Assembly: GCA_903864315.1 (NCBI GenBank)
Contig: CAIPFK010000035.1
Span: forward strand, 1-53,384
DNA from: an uncultured Burkholderiales bacterium
GTDB lineage: Bacteria > Pseudomonadota > Gammaproteobacteria > Burkholderiales > Burkholderiaceae_C
Length of the DNA: 53,384 nt
Reading direction: 5' to 3'
Shown here: positions 8,473 through 18,002 of the stretch, piece after piece
How the letters are laid out: every line of letters begins with the position of its first letter
How positions within the stretch are numbered: position 1 is the first letter of the stretch
The notes under the pieces: generated by a model
The model's input: only the letters and a program-made list of their open reading frames with translations
Told to the model about the DNA's origin: nothing
Databases searched by the model: none
Position numbers and translations under genes: made by a program

Positions 8473-9336
8473 ATGAAATCCACTGACTTCAACTACATCA
8501 GTCCAACTACTTTAGAGGAGGCCATTCAAATTCTTGATCAACACGAGGGTGAAGTCAAAATCATCTCTGGTGGCCAAAGTTTGATGCCGATTTTGAACTA
8601 CAGACTTGCTAGCCCGCAATTGCTGGTCGATTTGCAGGCCATTCCCAGCCTGAGCCATGTCAGCATCACTCCGAGTGGCACAACTTTGGGCGCTCGGGTC
8701 CGTTGGGTTGACATTGAGCTTCATCAAGGCCTTCGAGATGCACAGCCCTTGTTGTGTGCAGCCATTGATCATGTGGCGCATTATCAAATCAGAAATCGTG
8801 GCACTGTCGGTGGTAGTCTCGCGCATGCGGACCCGGCGGCTGAAATGCCCGGCTTGGCCGTTGCATTGGAGGGGGTCTTGCATTTGCAAGGACCCCAAGG
8901 TCTTCGGCGTGTCAAGGCTGTTGACTTTTTCCTGGGCCAGTTGTCAACCTCGATCGCTGCCAATGAAATACTCGTAGCCATTGAATTGCCTTTTTGGCCA
9001 CATGATAGGCGCTGGGGTTTTACTGAGTTTTCAAGGCGAAAAGGTGATTTTGCGCTTGCAGGCGCTGCTGTTTGGTTTGATTTGAGCGCGGCTGGTGTGG
9101 CGAGCAATGTTCATCTCGGACTCATAGGCACTGGCGAAAAGCCCATGCGATTGGTGTCGGCCGAAGCCAAGTTGAATGGTCAAATTTTGAGTGAAACATT
9201 GATTCAAGACGTGACCTTGGAGTGTCTAGGCGCCATGTCATTTCAAGGTGATATCCACGCCAGCGAAAAATACCGACGCGCATTGATGTTAGAGATGATT
9301 TCCAAATCCTTTGCGCAAGCTTTGCACCACATTTAA
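8473..9336 (+). CDS. Molybdenum hydroxylase 1, FAD-binding medium subunit (CoxM/NdhF-like)
   Basis: 287 residues. The two FAD-contact motifs of the family are present: a GGQSLMPILNYRL loop near residue 38 and RNRGTVGGSLAHADPAAEMP near residue 107, followed by the CO-dehydrogenase flavoprotein C-terminal domain (KYRRAL near the end). It passes electrons from the two iron-sulfur clusters of the small subunit to FAD. The order medium-small-large within 8473-12157 is the usual one for bacterial heterotrimeric xanthine-oxidase-family enzymes. Confidence 0.93.
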   Translation: MKSTDFNYISPTTLEEAIQILDQHEGEVKIISGGQSLMPILNYRLASPQLLVDLQAIPSLSHVSITPSGTTLGARVRWVDIELHQGLRDAQPLLCAAIDHVAHYQIRNRGTVGGSLAHADPAAEMPGLAVALEGVLHLQGPQGLRRVKAVDFFLGQLSTSIAANEILVAIELPFWPHDRRWGFTEFSRRKGDFALAGAAVWFDLSAAGVASNVHLGLIGTGEKPMRLVSAEAKLNGQILSETLIQDVTLECLGAMSFQGDIHASEKYRRALMLEMISKSFAQALHHI

Positions 9337-9356
9337 AGATTGAGTGAGTACCCGAG

Positions 9357-9833
9357 ATGCAAGTAAAGATGACAGTCAACGGCAAAGTATTCGAAGCCGA
9401 CGTCCCCTCCAGGCTCAATTTGGCCGACTGTATTCGGCATGACATGGACCTCACCGGCACCCATGTGGCCTGTGAGCACGGAGTATGTGGTGCATGCACT
9501 GTGTTGGTCAATGGTGAGGCAGTTCGGTCCTGTTTGATGCTTGCCGTGCAAGCCAATGGACATTCCGTGGTGACCGTTGAGGGGCTCTCCAATGACGATG
9601 AATTATCTGCACTTCAGGCATCGTTTCGAAAGCACAATGCATTGCAGTGCGGGTTTTGTACACCAGGCTTCATCACCACTGCGCACGCTTTGCTGACCAA
9701 AGAGCCTCATTGTGACGAGGATCGAATTCGCGAAGTCTTATCCGGTAATTTGTGCCGTTGCACCGGATACGTGCCGATCGTGCAAGCTGTTTTGGATGCT
9801 CGAGTGGCATATCAACAAGTGGGAGCAAAGTGA
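9357..9833 (+). CDS. Molybdenum hydroxylase 1, [2Fe-2S] small subunit (CoxS-like)
   Basis: 158 residues. The plant-ferredoxin-type cluster is bound by Cys39, Cys44, Cys47 and Cys59 (CEHGVCGAC, then RSC). The second cluster is bound by CGFC near residue 98 and CRC near 133, in the typical GNLCRCTGY context. All eight cysteines are present. Its stop codon is two bases from the ATG of the large subunit. Confidence 0.95.
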   Translation: MQVKMTVNGKVFEADVPSRLNLADCIRHDMDLTGTHVACEHGVCGACTVLVNGEAVRSCLMLAVQANGHSVVTVEGLSNDDELSALQASFRKHNALQCGFCTPGFITTAHALLTKEPHCDEDRIREVLSGNLCRCTGYVPIVQAVLDARVAYQQVGAK

Positions 9834-9835
9834 TC

Positions 9836-12157
9836 ATGGCTCAACCCATACTCAAACCCATTGAGCGTCAACGTAAAAATGTCGGTTCCCCGAAGGAAAG
9901 AGTCGAAGATTTGCGTTTTTTGCGTGGCAAAGGCATCTATGTCGATGACGTGAAAAAAGATGACGTATTGCACGTCAGTATTCTTCGCAGTCCCATAGCC
10001 CATGGCTTGATCAAAAGCATTCAAACCGATGAGGCCAGAAAGCTGCCCGGTGTGGTGGCCATATTGACGGCAAAGGACGTTGTGGATCTTTGTGGTTCGG
10101 TTCCACTCATCCCCATTCGCTTGCACCACAACCCAATCCTTGACTCCTACAAGCAGCCCGTGATTGCGAGTGATAAAGTACGGTTTGTGGGTGAAGCCAT
10201 TGCGTTGGTGGTCGCCAAAACACCTGCCATCGCTGAGGATGCCATGGGCCTCATCGAGCTCGATATTGAGAGCTTGGAGGTCGCTGCCGATATCAAAACT
10301 GCGCAAATGAATGAGGTTAAATTGTTTTCTGACCCCAGAGGAAACTCACCGCTCAGATATCACTCTAAAAAGGGAAACGCACAGCTGGTCTTTGACAATG
10401 CGGCCTACACCAGAAAAGAAAAATTCGTCATCCAAAGAATTTCCGCCATGACCATGGAGACTCGAGGTGTCTTGGCGCAGTGGAAATCCGAGTCCCAAGA
10501 GTTATTTGTCTTTGGTGCTGCCAAGGTTCCATTTTGGAATCGAGCCGCCTTGGCGCAGATGTTGGCCATGGAGCGCGACCACGTTCAATTGATTGAGAAC
10601 GATGTGGGTGGCAGTTTCGGGGCTCGAGGTGAGTTTTATACAGAGGATTTCCTGATTCCCTTTGCGGCGAAGACTTTGGGGGCGACCATCAAATGGATTG
10701 AAGATCGACTTGAGCACTTGACTTCCATGAATCAAGCGCGTGATTGTGACGCGGAAGTCGAGATTGCTTGTGATCGTGAGGGTCGAATTTTGGGATTTCG
10801 TGGGCACATGAATTATGACCTGGGTGCTTATCCTAGAACCAATGGTTTGGTTGCGCCTAGAAACATCACGCAATTTCTGACTGGCCCCTATAAAGTCGAG
10901 AATGTGGATCTCAGTTGTGATATCGTTTTTACCAATAAAACACCGAGTGGTACCTTGCGTGCTCCAGGTCGATTTGAGAGCAATTTCTTTTGTGAGCGTT
11001 TACTGGAGTTGGCCGCCAAAGACTTGGGCGTAGATCCGGTTGAGATCAGGCGTAAAAATGTATTGACTCCAAGGGACATGCCTTATCCTTTTCCCACCAT
11101 CAGTCCGTCATTGATTGATCACACGGCCGATACCGAGTGTGACAGTGGTGACTACCGAGAAACGCTCGAGCGGTGTGTGAAAGATTTTAAGTGGCACGAG
11201 TTGCAGCATCTCCAGGGTCAAATGGTGGATGGTGTTTACCATGGCCTAGGCTTGTCGTGTTTCATCGAGGGTGGTTCAGCTGGGCCACGCGAAAATGCCA
11301 AATTGCGTTTTGAAAAAGATGGCTTGATCACCTTCAGTGTGGGCTCTACGTCGGTGGGTCAGGGGGTGGAGACGGTTCTCACGCAAATTGCAGCCGATGA
11401 GCTCGATCTTGAAATGTCAGACATCGTCATGCTGCATGGATCGACCACGCTCTTGCACGAAGGGTGGGGTTCGTATCACTCTCGCTCAACCGTCATGGGG
11501 GGCTCTGCAGTGACGAATGCGACAGATTTGTTCAAGGAGGAAATCCGCCTTCGAGCCAGTACGGTGTTGAAATGTGATCCATCTCAAGTGAATGTGTCCG
11601 CGGGTTTGGCAACTTCCAGCCAAGGTGGATCTGTGAGTTGGAATGAGCTCGTGAGCTCAACCCCCATCGAGGTGATGGGCACCTTTGCAAGTCACCATCA
11701 CACCTATGCCTATGGCTGCGCTGCAGCCCATGTGAGTGTGGACCCCAAAACTGGTCGCATCAAAGTCTTGGATTATTTGGTGGTTGAGGACGTTGGGCGC
11801 GCCATCAATCCCTTGACAGTCCATGGTCAATTGGTGGGTGGCACGGTGCAAGGCATGAGCGGCACCTTGCTCGAGCATATTGTTCACGATCAACAAGGCC
11901 AATTGTTGACAGGTTCTTTGGCAGATTATTTGATAGCCACGGCCACTGATTTTCCAGTCATTCGTGCAGTCGTACTCGAGCAACATCCCTCTCCACTGAA
12001 CCCTCTGGGTGCAAAAGGTGCCGGCGAGGGTGGCACCATATGTGTGGGTGGAGCCATTGGCAACGCGGTTGCGAATGCGTTGGGTTCATTGAATCTTGAA
12101 CCCACCTCACTGCCCTTGTCACCCATGCGGGTTTGGGAAATGATTCACGATGTTTGA
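9836..12157 (+). CDS. Molybdenum hydroxylase 1, molybdopterin-binding large subunit (CoxL/XDH family)
   Basis: 773 residues from ATG 9836; a GTG at 9830 overlapping the previous stop is an alternative. The start of the domain reads RVEDLRFLRGKGIYVDDV. The catalytic base-type Glu731 lies in KGAGEGGT, and molybdopterin loops such as DVGGSFGARGEFYTED and SVGQGVETVLTQIAADEL are intact. The substrate-side loop around Arg375 reads TLRAPGRFE, replacing the more usual RGAGRPEA-type loop, so the pocket differs from that of copy 2. The CO dehydrogenase CSFR signature is absent, so this hydroxylates an organic substrate, probably an aromatic or N-heterocyclic acid. No XdhC or CoxD/E/F maturation gene is nearby. 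Confidence 0.92.
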   Translation: MAQPILKPIERQRKNVGSPKERVEDLRFLRGKGIYVDDVKKDDVLHVSILRSPIAHGLIKSIQTDEARKLPGVVAILTAKDVVDLCGSVPLIPIRLHHNPILDSYKQPVIASDKVRFVGEAIALVVAKTPAIAEDAMGLIELDIESLEVAADIKTAQMNEVKLFSDPRGNSPLRYHSKKGNAQLVFDNAAYTRKEKFVIQRISAMTMETRGVLAQWKSESQELFVFGAAKVPFWNRAALAQMLAMERDHVQLIENDVGGSFGARGEFYTEDFLIPFAAKTLGATIKWIEDRLEHLTSMNQARDCDAEVEIACDREGRILGFRGHMNYDLGAYPRTNGLVAPRNITQFLTGPYKVENVDLSCDIVFTNKTPSGTLRAPGRFESNFFCERLLELAAKDLGVDPVEIRRKNVLTPRDMPYPFPTISPSLIDHTADTECDSGDYRETLERCVKDFKWHELQHLQGQMVDGVYHGLGLSCFIEGGSAGPRENAKLRFEKDGLITFSVGSTSVGQGVETVLTQIAADELDLEMSDIVMLHGSTTLLHEGWGSYHSRSTVMGGSAVTNATDLFKEEIRLRASTVLKCDPSQVNVSAGLATSSQGGSVSWNELVSSTPIEVMGTFASHHHTYAYGCAAAHVSVDPKTGRIKVLDYLVVEDVGRAINPLTVHGQLVGGTVQGMSGTLLEHIVHDQQGQLLTGSLADYLIATATDFPVIRAVVLEQHPSPLNPLGAKGAGEGGTICVGGAIGNAVANALGSLNLEPTSLPLSPMRVWEMIHDV

Positions 12158-12203
12158 TGACTGCGTGGTAATTGTGTTTTAGTTTAACAACGGAAGGTGT
12201 TCA

Positions 12204-13184
12204 ATGAATTCAATGATTAAATTTTTCATGGTTTTGAGCTGGGTGGCGTCGGGATTTTCAGCCACTGCTCAAACGTCTTCCTATCCCAGTCAGCCGGTGA
12301 AGTTGATGGTGACCTTCACCCCTGGTGGTGCCGCCGATTTGACGGCTCGCATCATCGGTGAGCATTTGTCGCGCATGTGGAACCAGCAAGTGGTGGTGGA
12401 CAACAAAATTGGCGCAGGTGGCTCAATTGGAGTAGAGCAAGTTTTTCGCGCCAAGCCCGATGGGTACACCTTGTTGCTCGCCAGCAATACCCACGCGATC
12501 AATCAAGCCTTGTACAACAATTTGCCGTTTGACTTGAGAAAAGACTTCTTTGCCATCGCTTCACTGACGTCTTCTCCGATTGCCTTGGCGGTCAACCCCA
12601 AAGTTTCAGTTAAAAACCTCAAAGAATTCACGGCTCTTTTGCGCTCTCAACCCGGCAAAATTGCCTATGGCACCTGCGGGGTCGCCACCGCTCATCACTT
12701 TGCCATGGAGTTGTATAAAAATGCCACCTCCACTTTTGCAGTGCACATCCCCGAGCGAGGCTGCACGCCTGCGGTGATTGATGCTGTATCTGGCCAGGTG
12801 GAGGTGGTGATTTCCTCCTTGGTCACGGTGTTGCCCTTTGCCAAAGATCAAAAATTGCGCGTGATCGGCCTCACCTCTCGCGAGCACTCTGCTTCATTGC
12901 CCAGTGCGGTCCCGTTCAGAGAATCTGGCATTCCTGAGTTGGCCAATTATGAAGTGGAGAATTATTATGGTGTCATGGCCAGTGTCAATACGCCCAAAGA
13001 TATTTTGGCCAAATTGGAGATAGACCTGAAAAAAGCATTGGAGTCGCCTGAAGTCAAGACACAATTGTCCACTGCGGGTATGGATGAGTTTTGGGGTACC
13101 TCTGCGCAATTCGCCAATCTCCTGAGCTCTGACATTGAGAAATTCAAAGCGGCCATTAAAATTGCCAACATCAAGCCAGAATAG
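12204..13184 (+). CDS. Bug/TctC-family periplasmic receptor (copy 3, divergent binding loop)
   Basis: 326 residues; the signal peptide ends near residue 22 (ATA, then QTSSYPSQPVKLM). N-lobe loops FTPGGAADLTARI and PDGYTLLLASNTHAIN are typical. The C-lobe segment that is normally HVPYKG reads HIPERGCTPAVIDAV, and the preceding YGSxG-type segment reads YGTCGVATAHH, giving two cysteines close to the ligand cleft. These may form a disulfide or change specificity. It heads the second molybdenum hydroxylase module, 46 bp after the first. Confidence 0.9.
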   Translation: MNSMIKFFMVLSWVASGFSATAQTSSYPSQPVKLMVTFTPGGAADLTARIIGEHLSRMWNQQVVVDNKIGAGGSIGVEQVFRAKPDGYTLLLASNTHAINQALYNNLPFDLRKDFFAIASLTSSPIALAVNPKVSVKNLKEFTALLRSQPGKIAYGTCGVATAHHFAMELYKNATSTFAVHIPERGCTPAVIDAVSGQVEVVISSLVTVLPFAKDQKLRVIGLTSREHSASLPSAVPFRESGIPELANYEVENYYGVMASVNTPKDILAKLEIDLKKALESPEVKTQLSTAGMDEFWGTSAQFANLLSSDIEKFKAAIKIANIKPE

Positions 13185-13232
13185 GCTCGTTCTTACAATG
13201 GCTCTTACTTTTCCAATTGATGGACTGACTTC

Positions 13233-14225
13233 ATGAACAAATTAAGAATTAGCCTTTCATGCTGCGACTACGATCGATGCCGTGCGATTTTTGACGGCCG
13301 TGCGCCCATTGAAGGCTGTGACGTCTCGGCTGTGGCAATTGAGCCGGAGGAGGGTTTTCACCGCGCCTTCAAATTTCAAGAGTTCGATGTCTGCGAAATT
13401 TCCATGTCAAGTCACACATTGATGACCTCACGTGGCGAGAACGCTTACGTTGGCATTCCAGCTTTTGTCTCCAGGTTATTTCGACATTCAGGCATTTATA
13501 TTCGTACCGATCGCGGTATTAAAAAGCCCTCCGATCTCAAGGGCATGAAGGTGGGTGTGCCCGAATATCAGATCACGGCCAACGTCTGGATTCGCGGCAT
13601 CTTGTCGGAGTTTCATGACTTGGAGCCCACCGATGTGCTTTGGCGTGGTGGTGGTTTGGAAGAAGCAGGGCGCGAAGAGCGAACCCGCTTGAGCGATATC
13701 CCAGGCGTTGAGTTGCTTCCCATCCCCAGCGATAGAACGCTCAGTGACATGTTGGCCAATGGCGAGATCGATGCGCTCATCAGTGCGCGAGCGCCCTCAT
13801 GCTATTTGAACAAAAGTCCTGGTGTTGATCGACTCTTCCCAGACTATCCTCGCGTTGAGAGAGAATATTTTCAGCAAACAAATATTTTCCCCATCATGCA
13901 CATCATTGGTATCCGTCGTGAATTGGCTGAGCGCGAGCCTTGGTTGCCTGTGAGTGTGTTCAAGTCTTTCATCAAAGCCAAAGAGTTGTGCATGTATGAG
14001 TTGGGACAAATTGGGCATTTGTTCAATTCCTTGCCATGGGGAGTTTCTGAGTTCGAATCGGCCAAGGCCCTCATGGGAGAGGATTATTGGAGTTATGGGT
14101 TTGAAGCCAATCGACATGTTCTTGAGACTTTCACCGCCTATCACCACAAACAAGGTCTCTCCAAGGTCAAGGTCGATCCCCGGCAACTCTTTCATCCAGC
14201 ATCGCTGGATTTGTCCAAAATTTAA
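13233..14225 (+). CDS. 4,5-dihydroxyphthalate decarboxylase-like protein (Pht5 family)
   Basis: 330 residues with no signal peptide. It has the fold of a type II binding protein but belongs to the group annotated as 4,5-dihydroxyphthalate decarboxylase: LRISLSCCDYDRCRAIFDG at the N terminus, FDVCEISMSSHTLM, GIYIRTDRGIKKPSDLKGMKVGVPEYQ, WRGGGLEEAGREER, LFPDYPRVEREYF and IMHIIGIRRE. In phthalate catabolism the family member converts 4,5-dihydroxyphthalate to protocatechuate. Here it sits between a Bug receptor and a molybdenum hydroxylase, so it may decarboxylate a hydroxylated ring acid or act as a cytoplasmic binding protein. The medium subunit starts six bases after its stop. Confidence 0.8.
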   Translation: MNKLRISLSCCDYDRCRAIFDGRAPIEGCDVSAVAIEPEEGFHRAFKFQEFDVCEISMSSHTLMTSRGENAYVGIPAFVSRLFRHSGIYIRTDRGIKKPSDLKGMKVGVPEYQITANVWIRGILSEFHDLEPTDVLWRGGGLEEAGREERTRLSDIPGVELLPIPSDRTLSDMLANGEIDALISARAPSCYLNKSPGVDRLFPDYPRVEREYFQQTNIFPIMHIIGIRRELAEREPWLPVSVFKSFIKAKELCMYELGQIGHLFNSLPWGVSEFESAKALMGEDYWSYGFEANRHVLETFTAYHHKQGLSKVKVDPRQLFHPASLDLSKI

Positions 14226-14231
14226 AATCTG

Positions 14232-15116
14232 ATGAAGTCTGCCGCATTTACCCACCACAGCCCAAAAACCTTGCAAGAAGCCTTGGTGTTGTTGGGGCAA
14301 TGTGAAAATGCCAAAGTCTTGGCCGGTGGGCAGTCTTTGATGCCCATGATGAATTACCGTTTGGTGGGCGTCGATCATTTGATCGACATCAATGGGATTG
14401 ATGAGCTCAACTCCATCACGCAGGGCACTGGCTTTATTGAGTTTGGCTCCATGGTGAGGCAGTACACCATTGCGCAATCTGATCTGATTCGAGAGCGATT
14501 GCCCTTGATGAATGAAGCCATTCATTACGTGGGTCATATGCAAACCAGAAACCGGGGAACCCTGGGAGGCAGTTTGTGTCATTTCGATCCGTCGGCTGAA
14601 ATGGCCCTGGTGGCTTACAGCTACGATGCACAATTGGTGGTTCGCAATGCCCGCGGCTCTCGGATTTTGTCCATGTCTGATTTTGGCCGAAATTTCATGA
14701 CCACCGCCTTGGAAAGCGATGATCTGTTGGTTGCGGTCAGAATGACACTTTGGCCCAAAGACCATGGATACTCCTTTGTGGAGTTTGCCAGGCGCCATGG
14801 AGACTTTGCGATTGTCTCGGTTGCAACACTGATGACCCTTGGCCCTCAGGGCTTGATTGATCGGGTATCGATCCATTTGGGTGGTGTGGGGGCGACACCC
14901 CAAAAACTCCCCAATGTTGAGCAAGAACTTTTGGGTCAAAAGCCCAGCCATGACTTGTTCGTCAAAGTCGCAGGGGTCCTGTCAAGCCTTGATGCCTTGA
15001 GCGACAAGCTTTATCCTTCTTGGTACCGAGCCCGCTTGGCCCAGAGTTTGGTGGTCCGTTCCTTGGCGCTTGCCCATGAACGTTGTTCAACTTCTGATCT
15101 GGTGAAGCACCATTGA
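14232..15116 (+). CDS. Molybdenum hydroxylase 2, FAD-binding medium subunit
   Basis: 294 residues, clearly paralogous to the protein at 8473-9336: GGQSLMPMMNYRL near residue 36 and RNRGTLGGSLCHFDPSAEM near residue 105. HADPAAEM in copy 1 becomes HFDPSAEM here. The C-terminal flavoprotein domain ends with SWYRARLAQSLV. Translation is probably coupled to the small subunit, whose ATG lies two bases after this stop. Confidence 0.93.
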   Translation: MKSAAFTHHSPKTLQEALVLLGQCENAKVLAGGQSLMPMMNYRLVGVDHLIDINGIDELNSITQGTGFIEFGSMVRQYTIAQSDLIRERLPLMNEAIHYVGHMQTRNRGTLGGSLCHFDPSAEMALVAYSYDAQLVVRNARGSRILSMSDFGRNFMTTALESDDLLVAVRMTLWPKDHGYSFVEFARRHGDFAIVSVATLMTLGPQGLIDRVSIHLGGVGATPQKLPNVEQELLGQKPSHDLFVKVAGVLSSLDALSDKLYPSWYRARLAQSLVVRSLALAHERCSTSDLVKHH

Positions 15117-15118
15117 GT

Positions 15119-15652
15119 ATGATTTCCAATCCAGTCAAAACCATCGCGTTCAACTTGAACGGCCAACATGTCCAAGAGGATGTTCAAAGCAGGCTCAACT
15201 TGGCAGACTTTTTGCGCCAACAATGCCATTTGACCGGAACCCATGTGGGGTGTGAGCATGGTGTATGCGGCGCTTGCACGGTCTTGGTGGAAGGTCGGGC
15301 CGTTCGCGCATGCCTCATGCTTGCCGTGCAGGTTGATCAAAAGACGGTCACCACCGTCGAAGGCATCACGCCCGAGCGTGGTTTGTCTGTTTTGCAAGAG
15401 AGCTTTTGGAGTGAGCACGGGTTACAGTGTGGTTTTTGTACGCCAGGCGTGTTGATCTCTCTTACTCAGCTGCTCAAAGACCATGCCAGTCCAAGTCCTG
15501 AGCAAATCCGCGATGTGCTCTCGGGCCACTTGTGCCGGTGCACCGGCTATCAAAACATGGTGAAGGCGTGCATGGTGGCTGCAAAGCGCATGCGAGATGA
15601 ACTTGCCAGCGCGCAGGCACCGGTGTTGCATGAGGTCAAAGATGGCCATTGA
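15119..15652 (+). CDS. Molybdenum hydroxylase 2, [2Fe-2S] small subunit
   Basis: 177 residues from ATG 15119; a TTG at 15113 overlapping the previous stop is possible. Both clusters are complete: CEHGVCGAC followed by RAC, then CGFC and CRC in GHLCRCTGY. The C-terminal tail is about 20 residues longer than in copy 1 and overlaps the start of the large-subunit gene by 11 bases, which suggests translational coupling. Confidence 0.94.
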   Translation: MISNPVKTIAFNLNGQHVQEDVQSRLNLADFLRQQCHLTGTHVGCEHGVCGACTVLVEGRAVRACLMLAVQVDQKTVTTVEGITPERGLSVLQESFWSEHGLQCGFCTPGVLISLTQLLKDHASPSPEQIRDVLSGHLCRCTGYQNMVKACMVAAKRMRDELASAQAPVLHEVKDGH

Positions 15653-18002
15653 ATATGATCACTCCGTTGGCCATGAACCTCGGATCATTGGTGCGCGTTC
15701 ACCAAGGGTCGAGGACCCCAGTCTCTTGAAAGGTCAAGGCTGCTTTCTTGATGATATTCAACTGCCTGGAACACTGCACGCAGCCTTTGTGAGAAGTCCA
15801 CATGCCCATGCCCACATGGTCAGTATCGATGCCACACACGCCTTGAAGTTGCCAGGTGTTCACGCGGTCTACACGGCCAAAGAGCTTGAGTCGGTGTTGG
15901 TCAAACTTCGCATGCCTTTGGGATTTCCAACAACAGCCCTGCCGCAAAACATCACCCCTTTTGTTCTGTGTCCCAAAGAAGTGTGTTTTGTGGGGGAGGC
16001 TGTTGCAGTGGTGGTGGCCACTTCAAGGCACATTGCAGAAGATGCGGTTGAACTCATCGCTGTGGAGTATGAGCCTTTGCCCATGGTGCACGATTGTAGA
16101 CAAGCCTTGGAGGCCAATGCACCCTCTGTGCGCTTGGAGAGCCCAAGCAATGAGCTCAATCATTTCAAAGTGGCCTATGGTGATGTGGACGCGGCCTTCA
16201 GTCAAGCTCACCGTGTGGTTCAAGCCTCCTTGTCCACTCATCGCGGTGCGGCCCATCCCATCGAGGGCAGGGGTGTGATGGCCGACTTTTCTGTGCAAGC
16301 TGAGCTCACCGTTTGGTCGTCGACGCAAATGTCGCATGATTTAAGGCAGATGCTCTGTGAGCTCTTGGGTCTCAATGAAGATCGGGTGCGCGTGATCGCT
16401 CCCGATGTGGGAGGAGGATTTGGTTGTAAGTTTTTGGTCTACCCAGAGGAAATTGCAGTGGCGGCATGCGCCAAACTTCTGGGCCAACCGGTGAAATGGG
16501 TTGAGGACCGAAGCGAACATTTTGTGTCTGCGATACAAGAGCGTGAACAATTTTGGGATGTTGAGATGGCCCTCGGGCCACAGGCAGAGATCCTGGGAAT
16601 TCGGGGACAGATGCTTCATGACCAAGGGGCTTACACCCCCCAAGGGATCAATTGTCCCTACAACGCCGCAACTGGTGTCACGGGTCCCTACAAGGTGGGA
16701 GCGTATCACTTGGAGGTCAGTGTGGTGCAAACCAATAAAGTGCCCACCATCCCGGTGAGAGGGGCGGGTTACCCTGAGGCAGCTTTTGTGATGGAGCGCT
16801 TATTGGATTTGGCCAGCGTTGAGCTTGGCATTGGAAGAGAGCAGATTCGGGCCAAAAATTTGGTCTCCAAAGCGCAGATGCCCTATGAAAAACAAATCAA
16901 AAATAGAGCTGGAGCGCCCATCATTTTGGACAGCGGTGACTATCTGCACTGCCAAGAGATGGTGCTCAAACACATCGATTTAGAGGGCTTCAAGGCTCGG
17001 CAATTGGCAGCCAAGGGACAAGGCCGCTACATTGGTTTGGGGTTTGCGCACGGCGTCAAAGGCACGGGGCGGGGCCCATTTGAGTCAGGGACTGTGAAAG
17101 TCTCACCCGCTGGTTTGGTGAGTGTCTACACTGGCGCATTGGCCATGGGTCAGGGCCTGAAGACTGCGCTTGCACAAATATGCGCAGAACAACTGGGAGT
17201 GTCTGCCAGTGACGTTGAGGTGGTCTGCGGAGACACCCGATTTGTCACCATGGGACTCGGAGGATTTGCCAGTCGGCAAACCGTGACAGCAGGATCCTCT
17301 GTGCATTTGGCCGCCATCCAAGTGAGAAAAAAAGCCTTGAAAGTGGCCAGCCAAATCTTGGAAGCCTCTGAAGATGATTTGGAACTTCGGGACGGTTTTG
17401 TCAAAGTCAAAGGCACGGACAAGCAATTGAGCTTGGGGGATATCTCCAGAAAACTCAGGGGTGTTCCAGGCTACGCCTTGCCCCCAGGTGTGGAGGCAGG
17501 TCTTGAGTACTCCGAACACTGGCAGACCGAGGTCTTGGCCTATTCGCATTCGTTTCATGCCTGTGAGGTCGAGGTGGACGTGCAGACCGGTGGCGTCAAA
17601 CTATTGCGCTACGTGGCCAGCCAAGATTCTGGCAAATTGATCAATCCCATGATTGTGGAGGGTCAACTGCATGGTGGCATCACCCACGGTATTGGCAACG
17701 CGTTGTTTGAATTCATGGGCTACGATGAACAAGCGCAGCCCTTCACCACCACTTTTGCAGACTATTTTTTGCCAACGGCCACCGAGATACCTGATTTTGA
17801 AATCTTGTTTCACGAAAGTCCTGCGCCTTTCAATCCTTTGGGGGTCAAGGGTGTGGGAGAGAGCGGTACCGTACCGGTGGTGGCGACTATTTTTTCTGCG
17901 ATCGATGATGCCTTGGGGGATTGGAAGATTCATTTGAAACATGCACCGGTCTCTCCAGTGAAGTTGCTGGAAGAAATTTTGACCCATGGATCTGTTCCAT
18001 GA
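15642..18002 (+). CDS. Molybdenum hydroxylase 2, molybdopterin-binding large subunit
   Basis: 786 residues from the ATG at 15642. Motifs: RVEDPSLLKGQGCFLDDI at the N terminus, DVGGGFGCKFLVYPEE, an active-site loop PVRGAGYPEAAF around Arg373, MGQGLKTALAQICAEQLG, and catalytic Glu740 in KGVGESGT. The loop is the ordinary RGAG type, unlike copy 1, so the two enzymes should differ in substrate or in the position they hydroxylate. There is no CO dehydrogenase CSFR signature. Its stop overlaps the ATG of the DMT transporter (ATGA). Confidence 0.93.
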   Translation: MAIEYDHSVGHEPRIIGARSPRVEDPSLLKGQGCFLDDIQLPGTLHAAFVRSPHAHAHMVSIDATHALKLPGVHAVYTAKELESVLVKLRMPLGFPTTALPQNITPFVLCPKEVCFVGEAVAVVVATSRHIAEDAVELIAVEYEPLPMVHDCRQALEANAPSVRLESPSNELNHFKVAYGDVDAAFSQAHRVVQASLSTHRGAAHPIEGRGVMADFSVQAELTVWSSTQMSHDLRQMLCELLGLNEDRVRVIAPDVGGGFGCKFLVYPEEIAVAACAKLLGQPVKWVEDRSEHFVSAIQEREQFWDVEMALGPQAEILGIRGQMLHDQGAYTPQGINCPYNAATGVTGPYKVGAYHLEVSVVQTNKVPTIPVRGAGYPEAAFVMERLLDLASVELGIGREQIRAKNLVSKAQMPYEKQIKNRAGAPIILDSGDYLHCQEMVLKHIDLEGFKARQLAAKGQGRYIGLGFAHGVKGTGRGPFESGTVKVSPAGLVSVYTGALAMGQGLKTALAQICAEQLGVSASDVEVVCGDTRFVTMGLGGFASRQTVTAGSSVHLAAIQVRKKALKVASQILEASEDDLELRDGFVKVKGTDKQLSLGDISRKLRGVPGYALPPGVEAGLEYSEHWQTEVLAYSHSFHACEVEVDVQTGGVKLLRYVASQDSGKLINPMIVEGQLHGGITHGIGNALFEFMGYDEQAQPFTTTFADYFLPTATEIPDFEILFHESPAPFNPLGVKGVGESGTVPVVATIFSAIDDALGDWKIHLKHAPVSPVKLLEEILTHGSVP

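Noticed and set aside
13797-14951. A 384-codon open frame on the minus strand
   Set aside because: It is antisense to the Pht5-like and medium-subunit genes, both of which have clear family motifs. The antisense product shows no recognisable domain and has odd His/Gln-rich composition, as expected from codon bias.
9836-18002. Aerobic carbon monoxide dehydrogenase
   Set aside because: Both large subunits lack the CSFR active-site loop that carries the copper-binding cysteine of true CO dehydrogenase, and no coxDEF genes are present. They are organic-substrate hydroxylases.
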